DNA of 64,000 nucleotides from NCBI RefSeq assembly GCF_024753145.1, contig NZ_JANUGU010000001.1, forward strand, positions 1 to 64,000, written 5' to 3'. Shown here piece after piece: positions 63,843-64,000 of this stretch. The stretch's first letter is position 1; each line of letters starts with the position of its first letter. The translations under genes were made by a program, and so were the position numbers. The DNA is from Massilia terrae. Its GTDB lineage: Bacteria > Pseudomonadota > Gammaproteobacteria > Burkholderiales > Burkholderiaceae_D. A model generated the notes under the pieces. It was not told where the DNA came from. It was given only the letters and a program-made list of their open reading frames with translations, and made no database searches.

Positions 63843-64000
63843 ATGACGACGAGAACTGAAGTACCTGGCGCAAGATTTGCGTCGGCAAGGTCCGCCCCGG
63901 CCGCATCTGCGAAAACGACCTACAGCTTGATACAGTTGTCCGCCAACACCGAGACCTCCGGCATCGACATCAACACCAGGGGGCAGGTGGCGTTCACCGA
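63843..64000 (+). CDS. Start of a HAF-repeat-like secreted protein, cut by right edge
   Basis: The first 52 codons of a gene are visible. A GGAGG site (63833-63837) sits five bases before the ATG. After a short Ala/Ser-rich start, the text TTYSLIQLSANTETSGIDIN and TRGQVAF matches the HAF repeat form (YSLxxLG..GINNxGQVVG). No clear signal peptide is seen in the visible part. The 230-bp gap before it probably holds its promoter. The rest is outside the window, so the function is open. Confidence 0.6.
   Translation, partial: MTTRTEVPGARFASARSAPAASAKTTYSLIQLSANTETSGIDINTRGQVAFT

Overview
The window is a GC-rich chromosomal segment of a betaproteobacterium, most likely Oxalobacteraceae and probably Massilia or a close relative (Burkholderiales). 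The evidence is conserved gene order: pcm-nlpD-rpoS on the left, then rlmN-pilW-rodZ-ispG-hisS-yfgM-bamB-der-hfq-hflX-hflK-hflC-hisZ-purA, a typical Burkholderiales housekeeping string. A PEP-CTERM protein, dispersed REP-like palindromes and a bacteriophytochrome also fit this group. The genus call is an inference from gene content; no database was searched.

Layout. 1-4.1 kb: protein repair (pcm, cut by the window edge), envelope (nlpD), general stress sigma factor (rpoS) and rRNA methylation (rlmD). 4.2-22.8 kb: a BI-1/YccA membrane protein, ndk, and the housekeeping string, interrupted between hflC and hisZ by an unknown lipoprotein gene and a REP pair. 22.8-33.2 kb: mixed genes, including a membrane-anchored fragment, a 54-residue small protein, a MarC-type membrane protein, an AraC-type regulator, a glycosyltransferase, a GNAT acetyltransferase, a POT peptide transporter, a PEP-CTERM trypsin-like protease behind a sigma-54-type promoter, uvrB and tyrB.

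33.2-44.3 kb: an accessory segment bounded by identical tRNA-Asn genes (two tandem copies at 33.2-33.5 kb, a third at 44.2 kb). It holds an orphan Tae4-like type VI amidase effector overlapping its Rap1a/Tai-like immunity gene. It also holds a pectin-utilisation locus: two GH28 polygalacturonase genes, one fused to a CE8 pectin methylesterase, a rhamnogalacturonan acetylesterase, a TonB-dependent receptor, and an FCD-GntR regulator with two paired operator sites. The likely logic is extracellular or periplasmic de-esterification and hydrolysis of pectin, uptake through the TonB receptor, and control by the GntR protein.

44.3-52 kb: a lipoprotein hydrolase that looks short at its C-terminus, then a signalling cluster. 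The cluster has a REC-kinase-REC hybrid, a bacteriophytochrome kinase with a separate response regulator, and a PAS-PAS-kinase-REC hybrid. 52-60 kb: a PLP-dependent dehydratase, two alpha/beta hydrolases, and a complete tripartite efflux operon (MFS pump, HlyD-type adaptor, outer-membrane factor) followed by an FMN reductase. 60-64 kb: a DTW-domain tRNA-modification protein, a PA0069-type radical SAM protein behind a perfect LexA box, a NadR-like kinase, a 14-bp tandem-repeat array, a ChaC-like cyclotransferase, and the start of a HAF-repeat-like protein cut by the right edge.

Several very long open frames antisense to these genes are artefacts of high GC content and were not annotated. I saw no CRISPR array, rRNA, integrase or insertion-sequence transposase.
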